Of a stretch of DNA of 64,000 nt, positions 32,305 through 41,633 are shown in pieces. A program made the translations under genes and the position numbers. The stretch is from CAUZWH01 sp965224275. Its GTDB lineage: Bacteria; Pseudomonadota; Alphaproteobacteria; SHVV01. Under the pieces are notes generated by a model. The model had not been told where the DNA came from, did not search any database, and was given only the letters and a program-made list of their open reading frames with translations. The stretch is from NCBI GenBank assembly GCA_965224275.1, contig CBDCYR010000002.1, positions 372,001-436,000 on the forward strand, in the 5' to 3' direction. Each line of letters starts with the position of its first letter. Position 1 is the stretch's first letter.

Positions 32305-33195
32305 GTGTGGCGCACGTCGATCGTTGTTCTCCAGCCTTACGTCTCGACCTTCATGACGCGGCTCGAGGATACCGCGGACTCGGTATCTGCTTTTGCAATT
32401 TCGACCCCATCTTCAAACGAGGCCTTGGCGAATTGGCAAGTCGAGTGGCTCACTAACGCGCCGCCAAGCGAGGCCGAGACAAGATCACGGATTAAGCTCA
32501 TTGCAGCCGACCTCGCGATCGAGCCACCGCAAGCCGTCACCATCGAGCTACCACAACGAGACTGGGTCGCTGAGAGCGAGGCGCACCTTGGCCCGGTGAG
32601 TGTTGGCCGGTTTTTCGTTCGTGGGAGCCACGTTCCACCAAGCCCAAACCCGGCACTTTTCGACATCGTCGTTGAGGCCGGTCGTGCGTTTGGATCTGGC
32701 CATCACGAAACCACATCCGGATGCCTGCGGGCGATCGAGCGTGTCGCCCGTCATCGCCCCCTAAATCGTGCCTTGGATCTAGGAACCGGCTCCGGCGTGC
32801 TCGCCATCGCCCTTGCCAAACGGAACCACTTGCCCGTTGTCGCCGTTGACATCGATCCGCTGGCCGTCGGTGTGGCCACCGACAACGTCAAGCAAAACGG
32901 CTGCACCAAGTGGGTACGAACGGTGGTGAGTAACGGTCGTCGCAACACAACCGATCTCGGCCGTTTCGATCTTGTTGTTGCAAACATTCTCGCCGGGCCA
33001 CTGATCGGCCTCACGTCAACCATCGATCGGCTGGCCCAGCCCGCGGCGACGATTATTCTGTCGGGAATCGTCACTCGCCAGGAGGCGGCCATTTTGGCCG
33101 CCTACCGACGTGCTGGATTTTCCCTGATTTCGCGAATAATCGCTGGCGAATGGCCAACGCTTATTCTTGCGCGCGGTGACCTGACTCGACGCTGA
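32305..33195 (+). CDS. prmA: Ribosomal protein L11 methyltransferase
   Basis: This 296-residue S-adenosylmethionine-dependent methyltransferase trimethylates lysines and the N-terminus of ribosomal protein L11. It shows the family sequence GRAFGSGHHETTSGCL, motif I ALDLGTGSGVLAIALAK, acidic VVAVDIDPLAV and the catalytic loop VVANILAGPLIGL. The N-terminal substrate-recognition part (1-110) is of usual size but diverged. Translation appears to start at GTG 32305. It follows uvrD by 36 bases on the same strand and may be cotranscribed. Confidence 0.93.
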   Translation: MWRTSIVVLQPYVSTFMTRLEDTADSVSAFAISTPSSNEALANWQVEWLTNAPPSEAETRSRIKLIAADLAIEPPQAVTIELPQRDWVAESEAHLGPVSVGRFFVRGSHVPPSPNPALFDIVVEAGRAFGSGHHETTSGCLRAIERVARHRPLNRALDLGTGSGVLAIALAKRNHLPVVAVDIDPLAVGVATDNVKQNGCTKWVRTVVSNGRRNTTDLGRFDLVVANILAGPLIGLTSTIDRLAQPAATIILSGIVTRQEAAILAAYRRAGFSLISRIIAGEWPTLILARGDLTRR

Positions 33196-33201
33196 ACCGC
33201 G

Positions 33202-33528
33202 CTAAGCCACGTCTTGCGAGCTAGCAGGCCGTTCGTTGGAATTGGCCGGAAGACGATTGGCATAAACGGCGCTACGAATATCGCCTCGGGTCAGGCCAAT
33301 ATCCTGCAGCATATGATCATCGAGATTTCGCAGGTCGGCGTAAGCCGCGTCCCCACGGAGTGCTGCACGCAACGACCCCAACAGCTTGCCAATGGCTTGA
33401 CCGATCACGCGGACATCTTGCGCCAACGCTTGGCCGCGCAATTGATCGGCCCGCTGCTGGACGTCGAGAGGATAACGAAAGGAATAACCTTCCGATCCCC
33501 CAAGCCCGTAATACGTCTTACTCAACAT
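33202..33528 (-). CDS. DUF1127-domain protein
   Basis: This 108-residue protein ends in a DUF1127 module (AYADLRNLDDHMLQDIGLTRGDIRSAVYANRLP), preceded by a longer, Gln/Arg-rich region. Small DUF1127 proteins are widespread in Alphaproteobacteria; some bind RNA and influence phosphate or carbon metabolism. This one is longer than the minimal 45-50-residue form. The start at 33528 (MLSKTYYGLG) has AAAGGA upstream. A second, damaged DUF1127 gene lies upstream on the same strand. It is convergent with prmA. Confidence 0.75.
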   Translation of the reverse strand: MLSKTYYGLGGSEGYSFRYPLDVQQRADQLRGQALAQDVRVIGQAIGKLLGSLRAALRGDAAYADLRNLDDHMLQDIGLTRGDIRSAVYANRLPANSNERPASSQDVA

Positions 33529-33809
33529 AACTAAGTTCCTTTCTTTTCTTGTTGTTGTCGATGTGGCTTGTCCAGCCGGTGTTTCAATGGACCGGGGTAC
33601 ACTGTTTTGGCGCATCAGCGTTGCGGATTTCGCATGGCAGCGGTTGCTCGTCATGTCGGATCACTCGCGCAACTGCTCGGCCCAAGACCAGCCAACCCGG
33701 AACAACGCATTGCAATGGATTTTGCGAGCAACGGTTTCGCCGACCGGGCGCGCTCGACGCGTTAACCACGCATCGGTCGCCGGGGAGCGAGCCGGCATCC
33801 TAAGATTGG

Positions 33810-34129
33810 CTAAGCGACGCCTTTGCTCTCGACGGTGTGCGGACCTTGCGGTTCGTTGTTGTTCGCCGGCTCCGAGCAACCGTGCTCTTCGGCATAGGCT
33901 GCGACGAACATCTCTCCGCGGTTGGTGCCGATATCGGCGAGCGTATGATTGTCCAAGCGACTAAACGCGTCATAGGCCCGGCGCGCACGCCAGCGCTCGC
34001 GCAAGCGGTTCGCTGTGCACGCAACCTACGGTAGGCGCGGCTGACAAAACCAGCCAACCCGCTCGCGGGACGCACGTTTGCTCGATTATCGTCGGCAAGC
34101 GCGCTTTGCACTGATTCGTAGGAAGTCAT
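33810..34129 (-). pseudogene. DUF1127-domain gene with a frameshift
   Basis: The N-terminal part starts at ATG 34129 (MTSYESVQSALADDNRANVR, then SGLAGFVSRAYRRLRAQ). The DUF1127 module lies in another frame (RERWRARRAYDAFSRLDNHT, LADIGTNRGEMFVAAYAEEH) down to the stop at 33810. In that second frame a TAG precedes the module, so the two parts are joined only by a shift at about 34005-34035. The remaining protein would match its neighbour at 33202 in layout. Either the gene has decayed or one base is wrong in the sequence. The 145 bases between the two copies and the 205 bases up to the peptidase gene show no other gene. Confidence 0.6.
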
Positions 34130-34334
34130 CTCGATTGCCTCTTCTTCGATTCCCTCTAGTTGCTTAACGATATGAGGTGTATGACGAATCAACCTATGCT
34201 CGTCATGAATATCAAAAAATATCTTGGCAAGTTAGTTGCGGTCTAATCCTTATCCGGCTTGCGTCTGCACGCGGCATTTACTCACGTGATTCTCTCGGCC
34301 TAATGTGCACGACAGGAATTTTGTAGGACGAGCG

Positions 34335-36362
34335 ATGTCGAACGATACGACGATCGATCAGGTGTTGAGTTCGGAGGGCTCTAAGGTCGACCCAACGATG
34401 CTCAAATCACTTGCAAAGAGCGTGGCCGCTGCACCCAAAACCGATCTTCCCGGCTATGGTGGCAGCAAGTGGCAATCGTTACTTGGGCATGAGCCCAGCG
34501 CCGAACTTGCCGACGCACTCGACGATCTGGTGGCGGACGCTGCTGGCCGTTACACCGATGTCCTCGACAGGCCCGCACCCGAACAACGTCTGGCCGCCTT
34601 GCGCGCCGAGCTCAGTGGCCGCGACCTCCAGGGATTTGTCGTTCCGTTGAGTGACGAGAACTACACCGAATTCATTCCCCTGCGCGCGCACCGTCTGGCG
34701 TGGTTGACCGGATTCACGGGATCGGCTGGTACCGCCATCGTGCTCGACAAAAGTGCCGCTTTGTTTGTTGACGGTCGCTATACCCTCCAGGTTCGCGATC
34801 AGGTTCCTGCCAACTTGTTTACCTTCCACCACGTCGTCGACGAACCACCTCGGGCGTGGCTCGCGGAGAATTTGGGCGCCGGTACACGATTTGGCTACGA
34901 TCCGTGGCTGCACACCGAGGACGAGGTGGCGCATTTGGCCGCCGCCTGCAAAAGAGCCGACGCGCAGCTGGTCGCGGTCGAGACCAACCCGATCGACACT
35001 GTGTGGGAGGACCAACCGCCGACACCGGTGTCGCCCACCGTGCCGCATGCCCTCGACTTTGCTGGTGAAACCAGTGGCGATAAGCGTCGCCGCCTCGCTG
35101 ATCAACTATCCGCCGACCAACTCGACGCTGCGGTATTGACGGCACCCGACTCCATAGCGTGGCTACTGAATATCCGTGGGGCCGACGTCTCTTGCACCCC
35201 GTTGCCCCTGGCGTTTGCGGTATTGCACGCCGATGCCAGCGTCGACCTCCTGATCGACCAGCGAAAGCTGGCAGAGGGGCTCGGTCAACATCTCGGACCC
35301 GACGTCCGCATCAGTGAGCGTTCATCGATTGGAAGTGTCCTCGACGACCTCGCCGGCGCAACCAAGCGGGTGGGGCTTGACACCGCAACCACTGCGGCGT
35401 GGATCTCGCAACGCCTCCGGCAAGGGGGAATCGAGCCGCGACTAGCGGATGACCCCTGCACCCTCCCCAAGGCACTCAAGAATGATGTTGAGTTGAACGG
35501 CACGCGCGCCGCCCACTTACGCGATGGCGCCGCACTAACCCGCTTTCTCGCGTGGCTCGAAAAAGAAGCCCCCTCGGGCGATCTCGATGAGCTGACGGCG
35601 GCGGCAACGCTTGCTGAGTTTCGCGCTGGCAACGAACACATACAGAGTCTCAGCTTCAACACGATATCCGGCACGGGCCCCAATGGCGCAATCGTGCACT
35701 ACCGGGCAACGCCAGCGACCAACCGGCGGCTTGAACGGGGTCAGTTGTTTCTGCTCGATTCCGGTGCGCAGTATCTCGACGGAACCACTGATGTGACCCG
35801 CACCGTCGCGATCGGCGAACCCAGCGACGAGATGCGGGATCGCTTCACCCGCGTACTTCGCGGCCACATCGCCGTTGCCACCTGCCGCTTTCCTAAGGGC
35901 ACCACCGGATCGCAACTCGATACGTTGGCGCGCCACTTCCTGTGGCAAGCAGGCCTCGACTACGACCATGGAACCGGTCATGGCGTCGGCAGCTATCTCG
36001 GCGTGCATGAGGGACCCCACCGGATTTCCAAGCTGCCCAACAAGGTGGCGCTGCAGCCCGGGATGATCGTTTCGAATGAACCCGGCTACTACAAGACGGA
36101 CGCGTTCGGGATTCGTATCGAGAATCTCGTGGCGGTTGTCCCCAGTACGATCGGAGAGGCCGATCGAGAGTTCTATGCGTTTGAAACCCTAACCCACGCA
36201 CCGATCGACAGAACCCTCATCGCAGTCGATTTATTGACATCGCAGGAAATCGAGTGGGTTGATCGCTACCACGCCCAGGTGGGCGATGCGTTGGCGGAGA
36301 TGGTCGACGACGTGACGCGGGACTGGCTCAAAGACGTCACCCAGCCTCTGGTCGCCGGTTAA
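34335..36362 (+). CDS. M24-family Xaa-Pro aminopeptidase
   Basis: This 675-residue metallopeptidase removes an N-terminal residue preceding proline. Two creatinase-like N-domains (about 95-400) precede the pita-bread domain with metal ligands. These are Asp in LLDSGAQYLDGTTDVTRTV (two Asp), His in DHGTGHGVGSYLGVHEGP, Glu in VSNEPGYYK and Glu in FGIRIENLV. All are present. Compared with the usual ~600 residues it has about 85 extra at the N-terminus (SNDTTIDQVLSSEGSK...), predicted helical and without signal peptide. Start 34335 is supported by AGGA eight bases upstream; a Met ten codons earlier is less likely. Confidence 0.92.
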   Translation: MSNDTTIDQVLSSEGSKVDPTMLKSLAKSVAAAPKTDLPGYGGSKWQSLLGHEPSAELADALDDLVADAAGRYTDVLDRPAPEQRLAALRAELSGRDLQGFVVPLSDENYTEFIPLRAHRLAWLTGFTGSAGTAIVLDKSAALFVDGRYTLQVRDQVPANLFTFHHVVDEPPRAWLAENLGAGTRFGYDPWLHTEDEVAHLAAACKRADAQLVAVETNPIDTVWEDQPPTPVSPTVPHALDFAGETSGDKRRRLADQLSADQLDAAVLTAPDSIAWLLNIRGADVSCTPLPLAFAVLHADASVDLLIDQRKLAEGLGQHLGPDVRISERSSIGSVLDDLAGATKRVGLDTATTAAWISQRLRQGGIEPRLADDPCTLPKALKNDVELNGTRAAHLRDGAALTRFLAWLEKEAPSGDLDELTAAATLAEFRAGNEHIQSLSFNTISGTGPNGAIVHYRATPATNRRLERGQLFLLDSGAQYLDGTTDVTRTVAIGEPSDEMRDRFTRVLRGHIAVATCRFPKGTTGSQLDTLARHFLWQAGLDYDHGTGHGVGSYLGVHEGPHRISKLPNKVALQPGMIVSNEPGYYKTDAFGIRIENLVAVVPSTIGEADREFYAFETLTHAPIDRTLIAVDLLTSQEIEWVDRYHAQVGDALAEMVDDVTRDWLKDVTQPLVAG

Positions 36363-36392
36363 CGCGCCCCCGCTCGGGCGGAGCCCGACCCA

Positions 36393-36983
36393 ATGACTGA
36401 ACTCGCGCCAATTGTCAGCTATCTGTTCGTCATGTCCATCACGCCTGGACCGAACAATTTGATGCTCACCGCGTCTGGCGTGAACTTCGGCTTCAGCCGT
36501 ACGTTGCCGCACATGCTGGGGATCGTGGTTGGACTCACGATCCAGACCTACCTCACAGCGTTGGGATTGGGCGTTTTGTTTACCGAGATCCCGATCGTTC
36601 GGGACGGACTCAAAGTGGTGGGCGTGGCTTATCTGCTGTGGATGTCTTGGAAGATCGTTGGTGCTCAGGTTGCCAACGCGACAGAAGGCGCGCGGCCCCT
36701 GCGCGCGTACGAAGCGATGGCGTTCCAGTTCGTTAACCCCAAGGCATGGATCATGACGACGACGTTGACGACGCTGTTTCTGCCGGCCGGCACCCAACCA
36801 CAATGGGCCGGGTTGAACCTCGCTGCAATCCTGGCTTTGGTGCATTTCCCATGCATTTCTGTGTGGGCTCTATTCGGTAGCGGCCTTAAGCGCGTCCTGG
36901 TCGAAGCGAAGGTACGCCGGATCTTCAATCTCGTGATGTGTGTGCTGTTGCTTGGAACGGCGGTGGCGATTGTCCTGCAGTAA
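36393..36983 (+). CDS. LysE/RhtB-family exporter
   Basis: This 196-residue inner-membrane protein has about six hydrophobic segments and the family start VMSITPGPNNLMLTASGVNF (about 14-33) plus AYEAMAFQFVNPKAWIMTTT in the middle. It is closest in style to the RhtB/EamB-like cysteine or homoserine exporters; the substrate is unknown. It follows the peptidase gene by 30 bases on the same strand, so export of peptide-derived amino acids is an attractive but unproven link. Confidence 0.9.
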   Translation: MTELAPIVSYLFVMSITPGPNNLMLTASGVNFGFSRTLPHMLGIVVGLTIQTYLTALGLGVLFTEIPIVRDGLKVVGVAYLLWMSWKIVGAQVANATEGARPLRAYEAMAFQFVNPKAWIMTTTLTTLFLPAGTQPQWAGLNLAAILALVHFPCISVWALFGSGLKRVLVEAKVRRIFNLVMCVLLLGTAVAIVLQ

Positions 36984-37018
36984 CGGCCAAAACCGTCTGA
37001 AGCCGTCTGATCCCCACT

Positions 37019-39346
37019 ATGGCAACCTTTGAAATAGGCCGATCCGTCCCGCGCACCGAGGACGATCGATTGTTGCGCGGTGCGGGACGTTTCGTCGGCG
37101 ATATCAATCTCGACGAGCAGGTGATGGGATACATCCTGCGTTCGCCTCACGCCCACACCAACATCCTCGGCATCGACCGCGCGCAAGCAAAGCGAGCGGC
37201 GGGCGTTCTGGGTGTTGTCACCGCCGCCGACATCGACGGCAAGGGCGGGAAAGTGGGTGTGGGCGATCTACCGTGCCTGCTCCCCGTGGAGAGTCGAGCG
37301 GGTCACCAAACCATCATCCCGCCGATCAGGGCGTTGGCCAGCGATCGCGTTCGCTATGTCGGCGAACCCGTTGCGTTCATTGTCGCGACGTCGGAATCGC
37401 GGGCTCGCGATGCCGCCGAGCAGATTGGTGTCGACTACCGCCCTCGTTCTGCGGTGGTTGAAACCAAATATGCCGCGACGGCGAAGGCGCCGCTCGTGTG
37501 GGACGACATCGCCGAAAATAGTTGCTTCGTATGGGACGACGGCGATGCCAACGCCGTCGAACACGCGTTCGCCAGTGCTGCCCATCGCGTGCGCATCGAC
37601 TTACAAAACAACCGCCTCGTCGTCCACCCGATGGAGCCGCGCGGTGCGATCGGCGTCTATGATCCCATTAGCGAAAGCTACACGCTGATCGCGACAACCC
37701 AGGGCACCCAATTCATCCAATCAATGCTCGCCGGATCCGTGTTTGGCATCGCTGACGATCGCGTCCGCGTCATTACTCCGGATGTCGGCGGTGCGTTCGG
37801 GACCAGCCTGCCCCTGTATCCCGAGCAGGTCCTGGTGCTTTGGGCGGCCCGCCAGTTCGGCCGACCGATCAAGTGGGTCAATGATCGTTCGCAATCGTTC
37901 CTGAGCGACACCCAGGGCCGTGATCACGTCACCCGGGTCGAGCTCGCGCTCGACCACGAGGGACGCTTCCTGGCCCTGCGTGTGACGACCACCGCCAACC
38001 TCGGTGCGAGTCCGTCTACGGCCGGCCCTGCGGTTCCTACGCTCGCCTGCAAGGGTATGCAATCGGGCGTATATCGGTTCGGGGCCGTCCACGTTAGCGT
38101 ACGCGGCGTGCTTACCAACACCGTGCCGGTTGACGCCTACCGGGGCGCCGGCAACCCCGAAACCCACTACATGCTGGAGCGTCTGATCGACTGTGCCGCC
38201 GCGCAAACCGGGATCGACCGGCTCGATCTGCGTCGCCGCAATATAATTGCGGCGAGCGACATTCCCTTTGCGACGGTTCTTGGACACACTTACGACAGCG
38301 GTGATTTCGCCAACAACATGACTCAAGCCGTCGCCGCGATCGACCTGAATGGCCTGGCCGCCCGACGCGAAGCGGCAGCTCAGCGCGGTCGCTGCCGCGG
38401 AATTGGCTTCGCCAACCACATTAAACCGGCCTCGGGCGCCCCATTTGGGCCGGAAGGCGCGATACTGCGAGTCGAGCGCGATGGGACGATAACCCTGCTG
38501 AGTGGCTCTCAATCGACCGGACAAGGTCATGAAACAGCATTTGCCCAGATGGTGGCGCAGGGGTTGGGCGTGCCCCTTGCGTGCATAGCGGTAAAACAGG
38601 GCGATACCGAAGGCGGGGCCGAAGGCCATGGCACCAGCGCCTCGCGTTCAATGGTTGTCGGCGGCACGGCGGTCCACCACGCAGTGGATTCCCTGATCGA
38701 GCGAGGCCGCCCGGCCGCTGCAGAGCATCTCGAAGTTGCCACCGAAGACCTCGAGTTCGACGACGGTCAGTATCGCATCGCTGGCACTGACCGCACCGTG
38801 AGCCTTTTCACGCTAGCGGCGGAGCTCGAAGAAACCACCGACTTGAGCGGCACCGGGTCGCATCGACCCGCAGGCCCGACCTACCCCAACGGCTGTCATG
38901 CGTGTGAGGTCGAGGTCGATCCCGAAACCGGCGCCGTCGATATCGTTGCGTTTGCAGCGGTCGATGATTATGGCGTCGTGATTAACCCGCTGCTGCTTGC
39001 CGGCCAGGTCCACGGCGGGGTGGTTCAAGGCATCGGCCAGGCGCTGCTCGAGCATGCCCGCTTTGATCCCGATACGGGACAACCGCTGACGGGATCGCTG
39101 ATGGACTACACGCTGCCGCGTGCCGACGATGTCCCCTACGTCGAAACCGAGTGGAATGGAACGCCCTGCCCTTCCAACCCACTGGGCGTGAAGGGTGGCG
39201 GTGAATCCGGTTGTGTCGGGGCGACACCCGCGGTCGTCAACGCGGTCGTTGATGCACTTTCGGGGTTCGGCGTGCGCCATATCGACATGCCGGCAACGCC
39301 CGAGCAGGTTTGGCGAGCGATCAAAGCCGCTCGTCAAGGCCACTAA
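37019..39346 (+). CDS. Xanthine dehydrogenase-family molybdopterin-binding subunit
   Basis: This 775-residue large subunit is of the CoxL/xanthine dehydrogenase type and binds the molybdenum cofactor that hydroxylates the substrate. It starts with the typical IGRSVPRTEDDRLLRGAGRF. It contains VTPDVGGAFGTSLPLYPEQ (FGG-like loop), VPVDAYRGAGNPETHYMLER (form II, without the Cys of true CO dehydrogenase), LLSGSQSTGQGHETAFAQM, and the active-site Glu in GVKGGGESGCVGA (about 727). The matching FAD and [2Fe-2S] subunit genes are not adjacent, so it must pair with distant ones or be specialised. It is convergent with the acyl-CoA dehydrogenase; the stop codons touch. Confidence 0.9.
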   Translation: MATFEIGRSVPRTEDDRLLRGAGRFVGDINLDEQVMGYILRSPHAHTNILGIDRAQAKRAAGVLGVVTAADIDGKGGKVGVGDLPCLLPVESRAGHQTIIPPIRALASDRVRYVGEPVAFIVATSESRARDAAEQIGVDYRPRSAVVETKYAATAKAPLVWDDIAENSCFVWDDGDANAVEHAFASAAHRVRIDLQNNRLVVHPMEPRGAIGVYDPISESYTLIATTQGTQFIQSMLAGSVFGIADDRVRVITPDVGGAFGTSLPLYPEQVLVLWAARQFGRPIKWVNDRSQSFLSDTQGRDHVTRVELALDHEGRFLALRVTTTANLGASPSTAGPAVPTLACKGMQSGVYRFGAVHVSVRGVLTNTVPVDAYRGAGNPETHYMLERLIDCAAAQTGIDRLDLRRRNIIAASDIPFATVLGHTYDSGDFANNMTQAVAAIDLNGLAARREAAAQRGRCRGIGFANHIKPASGAPFGPEGAILRVERDGTITLLSGSQSTGQGHETAFAQMVAQGLGVPLACIAVKQGDTEGGAEGHGTSASRSMVVGGTAVHHAVDSLIERGRPAAAEHLEVATEDLEFDDGQYRIAGTDRTVSLFTLAAELEETTDLSGTGSHRPAGPTYPNGCHACEVEVDPETGAVDIVAFAAVDDYGVVINPLLLAGQVHGGVVQGIGQALLEHARFDPDTGQPLTGSLMDYTLPRADDVPYVETEWNGTPCPSNPLGVKGGGESGCVGATPAVVNAVVDALSGFGVRHIDMPATPEQVWRAIKAARQGH

Positions 39347-40492
39347 CTAGATTCTTTTGGCGACCTCTTCGAGCATGATCTCGGTTGCACCGCCGCCGAT
39401 CGACTGCACCCGGGCGTCCCGTGCCATGCGCTCGATCGGCGCCTCGCGCATGTAACCGAAGCCACCGTGGAATTGCTGGCACGTATACATCACGCGGTTG
39501 ACCAACTCACCGCAATAGGCTTTGACCATCGAGACTTCTTTGGTCGCGTCGTGCCCATGCGCGTCGAGCCAGGCCGCGTGGTAGACGAGTTGACGCCCGG
39601 CCTCGACCTCGGCCTGATGCATCGCGACGCGCTGGCGAATCGTCTGCTTGTCCCATAGGGATTCACCGAACGCCGCCCGGTTCTTGACATAGTCGAGCGT
39701 CAGATCGATCGCACATTGCGATTCGCCGATCGCCATTGCCCCCATCACGATGCGTTCGTTCTGGAAGTTCTGCATGATTGCGTAGAACCCACGATTTTCT
39801 TCGCCAAGCAACGCATCAGCGGGTAGCCGACAATCCTCAAGCACGAGTTCGGCGGTATCCGAGCAGCGCCAACCCATCTTGTCGAGTTGCTGCCCGACCG
39901 TGAATCCAGGCGTTCCTTTCTCGACAATGAACATCGAAACTCCACGCGAGCCCTTGGCCTCTGGATCGGTTTTTGCGGCGATGAGATAGAGGTCGGCGTG
40001 AACGCCGTTGGTGATGAACATCTTTGTGCCGTTCAACACCCAGCCGTTGCCAACACGTTCGGCGCGGGTGCGCAAACCCGCAACATCCGATCCCGCGCCC
40101 GCCTCAGTCACGCCAATCGCGGTAATCAGATCACCGGCAACGATCCCCGGCATGTAACGCGCTAACTGCTCATTGGTGCCAAAACGGGCGAGATGTGGCG
40201 AGGCCATATCGGTGTGTACGAGGACGGTGATGTTAAAGCCGGCAAACGTCGAGCGTGACAGGGCTTCGGTGAGAACCACCGTAGCCATCGTGTCGAGGTT
40301 GGCGCCGCCAAATTGTTCGGTGTAGCGAATGCCGAGAAAACCGAGCTTCCCCATATGACCAAGGATCTCACGGGGGACCATTCCTGCAACCTCCCAGGCG
40401 TCACCGTAAGGGACAACTTCACTGTGTACGAAGCGTTCAATCTGCTCGCGAAGTTGTTCGAGTGTCTCATCCCGATACGCCGACGGCGCCAT
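39347..40492 (-). CDS. Acyl-CoA dehydrogenase
   Basis: This 381-residue flavoenzyme introduces a trans-2 double bond into an acyl-CoA. It shows IGVTEAGAGSDVAGLRTRA and VLNGTKMFITNGVHADLYLI (FAD/substrate site), KMGWRCSDTAELVLEDCRLP, and the C-terminal QFHGGFGYMREAPIERMARD followed by IGGGATEIMLEEVAKR. The position of the catalytic Glu of medium-chain enzymes (in the IYEGT motif) is Gly here. The base is therefore probably the Glu in FQNERIVMGAM, as in isovaleryl- and long-chain types. The length is normal. Its upstream region (40493-40761) is A+T-rich and holds promoters only, as far as I can see. Confidence 0.93.
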   Translation of the reverse strand: MAPSAYRDETLEQLREQIERFVHSEVVPYGDAWEVAGMVPREILGHMGKLGFLGIRYTEQFGGANLDTMATVVLTEALSRSTFAGFNITVLVHTDMASPHLARFGTNEQLARYMPGIVAGDLITAIGVTEAGAGSDVAGLRTRAERVGNGWVLNGTKMFITNGVHADLYLIAAKTDPEAKGSRGVSMFIVEKGTPGFTVGQQLDKMGWRCSDTAELVLEDCRLPADALLGEENRGFYAIMQNFQNERIVMGAMAIGESQCAIDLTLDYVKNRAAFGESLWDKQTIRQRVAMHQAEVEAGRQLVYHAAWLDAHGHDATKEVSMVKAYCGELVNRVMYTCQQFHGGFGYMREAPIERMARDARVQSIGGGATEIMLEEVAKRI

Positions 40493-40761
40493 CGATTGTC
40501 CCTTTCAGAATGAGCTGAGCAATCGATTATCACCGTTTTCCGGTGAATTCTCGAAATATTCAACCACGGAACTCCAGATTTAGCTCGTGGTACCAATTTG
40601 CTACCTATAGTTGTTCTATCCCCTAAGAGATACACCTTATGCACTAATGCACGGATCCGGAAGAGGGCCCATATTATGGTCAGATGTAATTATGGTGACA
40701 CAAACGCGCCTGTTCGTGCGAGCGACTAGGGGACGCCGAAACGTTTAGGCTCTAGGAAAAT

Positions 40762-41633
40762 GTGGGGTTGATAGTGGAAAAATTGGTCGGTTCCTTTGTA
40801 CAACGCACTCGCCGTTTCCTCGTCTTTGGAATTTTCTTAGCGATCTTGCCTACAACCTTCGCACACGCGGTTAGCATCAACATAAATGCTGGAGCCTTGC
40901 TTGCGGCCAATGCGCCGGCGTTAGCGGCGTTTGAACGCGCTGCAGCCACATGGGAGAGTTATTTCTCCGATCCTATCGACGTTAACATCGACGCCGATTT
41001 GGCCTCGCTGGGGAATAATATCTTGGGCTCTGCCTCATCGGTCCAGTTACAAAATAGCTACACCACCGGGCGCAACAGGCTCGTCAACGATGCCGCTGAC
41101 GAAGCAAGCAACGCAATCGTCGGCGCGTTACCGACCGTGAGTGAATTTTTTGCATTTTTGCCGGCGGGGATCACCTTGCAAGACGCGCTTGCGGGCACCA
41201 AGGCAAATCTCAAAGCACTCGGGGTCACAGGTCTTGATGATGCGTTTGGTGCAACGGATGCAACTATCACATTCAGCACCAATTTCGCTTTCGACTTTGA
41301 CAACAGCGACGGCGTTGACTTTGACAAGATCGATTTCGAAACCGTAGCAGTGCATGAAATTGGTCACGCACTGGGGTTCGTATCTGTGGTCGATCAAATC
41401 GATTTTCTATTGGATAACGCACTAACAGGCGCAATCGTACCGAGGTTTCTGGATCTGTTCAGATTTAATAGCGATGACCCTAACAACCCGACCGCCCAAA
41501 GCCCGCAGAACGTGACCGAGTTTACAGAGTTCGCCCGGTGGCTCACTCCGGGAGGCAATGCCAGGTTCAATGACTTGGACAATGAATTCGAATTTTCGAC
41601 CGGCCTGACGTTCGGTGACGGGCGGCAGGCTAG
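40762..41633 (+). pseudogene. 5' part of a secreted metzincin-like metalloprotease, split by an IS1380 element
   Basis: This part begins with a signal peptide (FLVFGIFLAILPTTFAHAVS). A domain of secreted metalloproteases follows, with ATWESYFSDPIDVNIDADLA near the start and the zinc motif TVAVHEIGHALGFVSVVD (HExxHxxGF, about 198-206). The frame runs to GDGRQAS, where the IS is inserted after the CTAG target; the C-terminus continues at 43264. Without the IS the protein would be 365 residues. As inserted, translation adds a few IS-encoded residues (PKESRKVTAKP) and stops at 41670, so the enzyme domain could still be secreted without its sorting tail. Start GTG 40762 is uncertain; GTG 40774 is possible. 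Confidence 0.85.
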
